Below are positions 62,939 through 64,000 of a DNA stretch of 64,000 bases, piece by piece. Under the pieces are notes generated by a model. The model was not told the DNA's origin. It searched no databases and saw only the letters and a program-made list of their open reading frames with translations. Origin of the DNA: CAWDMN01 sp963803155 (GTDB taxonomy: Bacteria; Acidobacteriota; Terriglobia; Versatilivoradales; Versatilivoraceae). Position 1 is the stretch's first letter. Each line of letters opens with the position of its first letter. The stretch lies in contig CAWDMN010000036.1 of the NCBI GenBank assembly GCA_963803155.1, forward strand, positions 62,001 through 126,000. Reading direction: 5' to 3'. The position numbers and the translations under genes are program-made.

Positions 62939-63541
62939 ATGATTGCCTACCTGGCAGGCCGGCTGTTGGAAAAGCAACCCAACCGCATCGTTGTCGATGT
63001 TCAAGGTGTGGGCTATGAAGTTCAAATCCCTCTTTCCACTTTCTATGAACTGGGGGAAGTCTCTGCGGAAACCCAGTTGCAAATTTATACACACGTCCGC
63101 GAAGATACTTTGGCGCTTTTTGGATTTAAGACCGGCCTGGAAAAGAGAGTCTTTGAACATCTCACCTCCGTATCAGGAATCGGCCCCAAATTAGCGATCA
63201 CCATTCTTTCTGGAATGAGTGTCCCTGAATTGGTGCCCGCCATCCGTCAGGGTAACGTGTCGCGGCTCGTTTCAATCCCTGGAGTGGGCAAAAAGACGGC
63301 GGAACGCCTGGTGTTGGAACTTCGTGACAAAATGGCCAAAATTGAGGGAATCAGCGTGTCTTCACCATCTGCCTTCGGCGGAATGACTCCTCACCAGGAA
63401 GATGTCATTTCGGCTTTATCCAATCTGGGTTATCCAAAGGCCGTGGCTGAGCGAGCCGTGGCAAAAGCATCGGCGGAGATTGGCCCGGAAAGCACCTTTG
63501 AAGTATTGCTGAGGAAATCGTTGCAGCTGCTTTCAAAATGA
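62939..63541 (+). CDS. ruvA: Holliday junction branch migration protein RuvA
   Basis: 200 residues from the ATG at 62939; the frame opens at 62783 inside rex. MIAYLAGRLLEKQPNRIVVD begins the OB-fold, SVSGIGPKLAITILSGM and IPGVGKKTAERLVLELRDKM are the two helix-hairpin-helix motifs, and the C-terminal domain III (ISALSNLGYPKAVAERAVAK) contacts RuvB. It binds Holliday junctions as a tetramer. It is followed after 78 bp by ruvB. RuvC is not in the window. Confidence 0.97.
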   Translation: MIAYLAGRLLEKQPNRIVVDVQGVGYEVQIPLSTFYELGEVSAETQLQIYTHVREDTLALFGFKTGLEKRVFEHLTSVSGIGPKLAITILSGMSVPELVPAIRQGNVSRLVSIPGVGKKTAERLVLELRDKMAKIEGISVSSPSAFGGMTPHQEDVISALSNLGYPKAVAERAVAKASAEIGPESTFEVLLRKSLQLLSK

Positions 63542-63619
63542 TGCGGACTTTTGTTTCGCGGAGTTTTGATTGAGATGCTTCATCGCTAATAATTCTTGAG
63601 TAGTCGTCCTGCAAAATTA

Positions 63620-64000
63620 ATGGGCGCCAAAAATATGGAACACGTCGACCGAATCGTTTCTGGGATTCCCCTAAATGAAGAGCAAGGGTATGAGTTGAGC
63701 TTACGCCCGAAATATCTGCGCGAATATATTGGGCAACCACAAGTAAAAGAGAATCTGGAAATCGCGATCACCGCTGCAAAATCCCGGGGAGATGCACTCG
63801 ACCATGTGTTACTTTATGGTCCCCCAGGACTCGGCAAGACTACGCTGGCCACGGTTATCGCCAATGAGCTAGGAGTTGGCTTGAAGCTGACCTCCGGGCC
63901 CGTCATCCAGATTAAGGGTGAACTGACGGCCATCTTGACGAATCTTCAGGAGAAGGATGTGCTTTTCATCGACGAAATTCATCGTCTCGATCCTTCCATT
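63620..64000 (+). CDS. ruvB: Holliday junction helicase RuvB (N-terminal part, cut by the window)
   Basis: 127 codons are visible, from an ATG at 63620 (a second ATG at 63635 is equally possible). LRPKYLREYIGQPQVKENLE, LLYGPPGLGKTTLATVIANE (Walker A), SGPVIQIKGELTAILTNL and DVLFIDEIHRLDPSI (Walker B) match RuvB exactly. It drives branch migration with RuvA. The remaining two thirds of the protein lie past the right edge. Confidence 0.97.
   Translation, partial: MGAKNMEHVDRIVSGIPLNEEQGYELSLRPKYLREYIGQPQVKENLEIAITAAKSRGDALDHVLLYGPPGLGKTTLATVIANELGVGLKLTSGPVIQIKGELTAILTNLQEKDVLFIDEIHRLDPSI

Noticed and set aside
1..64000. CRISPR arrays, rRNA, tRNA, complete transposases, prophage or toxin-antitoxin loci
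   Set aside because: None was recognised on either strand by reading; a covariance-model search would settle RNA genes.

Overview
The window looks like a chromosomal segment of an Acidobacteriota-type bacterium. The pointers are a VWFA-related Acidobacterial-type protein at the left edge, two very large Oar-like TonB-dependent receptors with an N-terminal carboxypeptidase-regulatory domain, B-box/zinc-finger sigma/anti-sigma pairs, many Tat-exported sugar enzymes and a rex-ruvA-ruvB block. Base composition looks close to 50% G+C by eye (not computed). Class-level placement is not possible by reading. No rRNA, tRNA, CRISPR array or complete transposase was seen.

Layout. 1-5.7 kb: VWA protein (cut by the window edge), tandem repeat, TonB receptor 1 with a strong terminator. 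6.6-28 kb: a carbohydrate/uronate region holding a membrane protein with two malectin domains, a DUF1080-metallohydrolase fusion, a GH30-like protein without the usual acid/base glutamate, a GH5-like mannanase/cellulase relative, tagaturonate epimerase UxaE, a sugar isomerase, a Tat-exported phosphoesterase, a large transaldolase-like protein, a KDPG/KHG aldolase, a Tat aldo/keto-reductase-like protein and a second DUF1080 protein. Pyrimidine genes pyrD and an unusually long pyrK, a cyclophilin lipoprotein and DAHP synthase lie among them. 29-37 kb: two ECF sigma/anti-sigma modules with membrane and DUF4252-like secreted proteins, separated by a class C beta-lactamase-type hydrolase of atypical codon use. 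37.5-43.6 kb: PIG-L deacetylase, rhomboid protease, an FG-GAP-like protein, then a B12-binding radical SAM enzyme overlapping a DegT-type aminotransferase, then a DedA protein. 43.7-50 kb: five TPR proteins on the minus strand, split by a GxxExxY cassette with perfect inverted ends. 50.2-53.8 kb: TonB receptor 2, broken by one frameshift. 55.5-64 kb: short-type 6-phosphogluconate dehydrogenase, a YbhN-like membrane protein, M32 carboxypeptidase, geranylgeranyl-reductase-type flavoprotein, YfcE-type phosphoesterase, Rex, RuvA and the start of RuvB.

How the parts fit. The TonB receptors, secreted glycosidases and DUF1080 proteins suggest capture and extracellular breakdown of plant-type polysaccharide. 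UxaE and the KDPG aldolase, with the 6-phosphogluconate dehydrogenase farther away, fit uronate/gluconate catabolism. These genes are scattered singletons in both orientations, not one operon, so co-function is inferred from content.

The non-coding DNA is rich in structure: a 217-221 bp MITE-like repeat in two copies (one with a perfect 9-bp target duplication), an inverted-repeat-bounded remnant of a four-helix-bundle gene, the GxxExxY cassette, two apparently empty inverted-repeat pairs, a matched pair of ATACG-N4-CGTAT palindromes around a small Cys-rich ORF, and several gene fragments. No single feature is a proven new system. The most promising leads are the radical SAM/aminotransferase/DedA module, the GH30 protein lacking its acid/base residue, and the families of small inverted-repeat-bounded cassettes.
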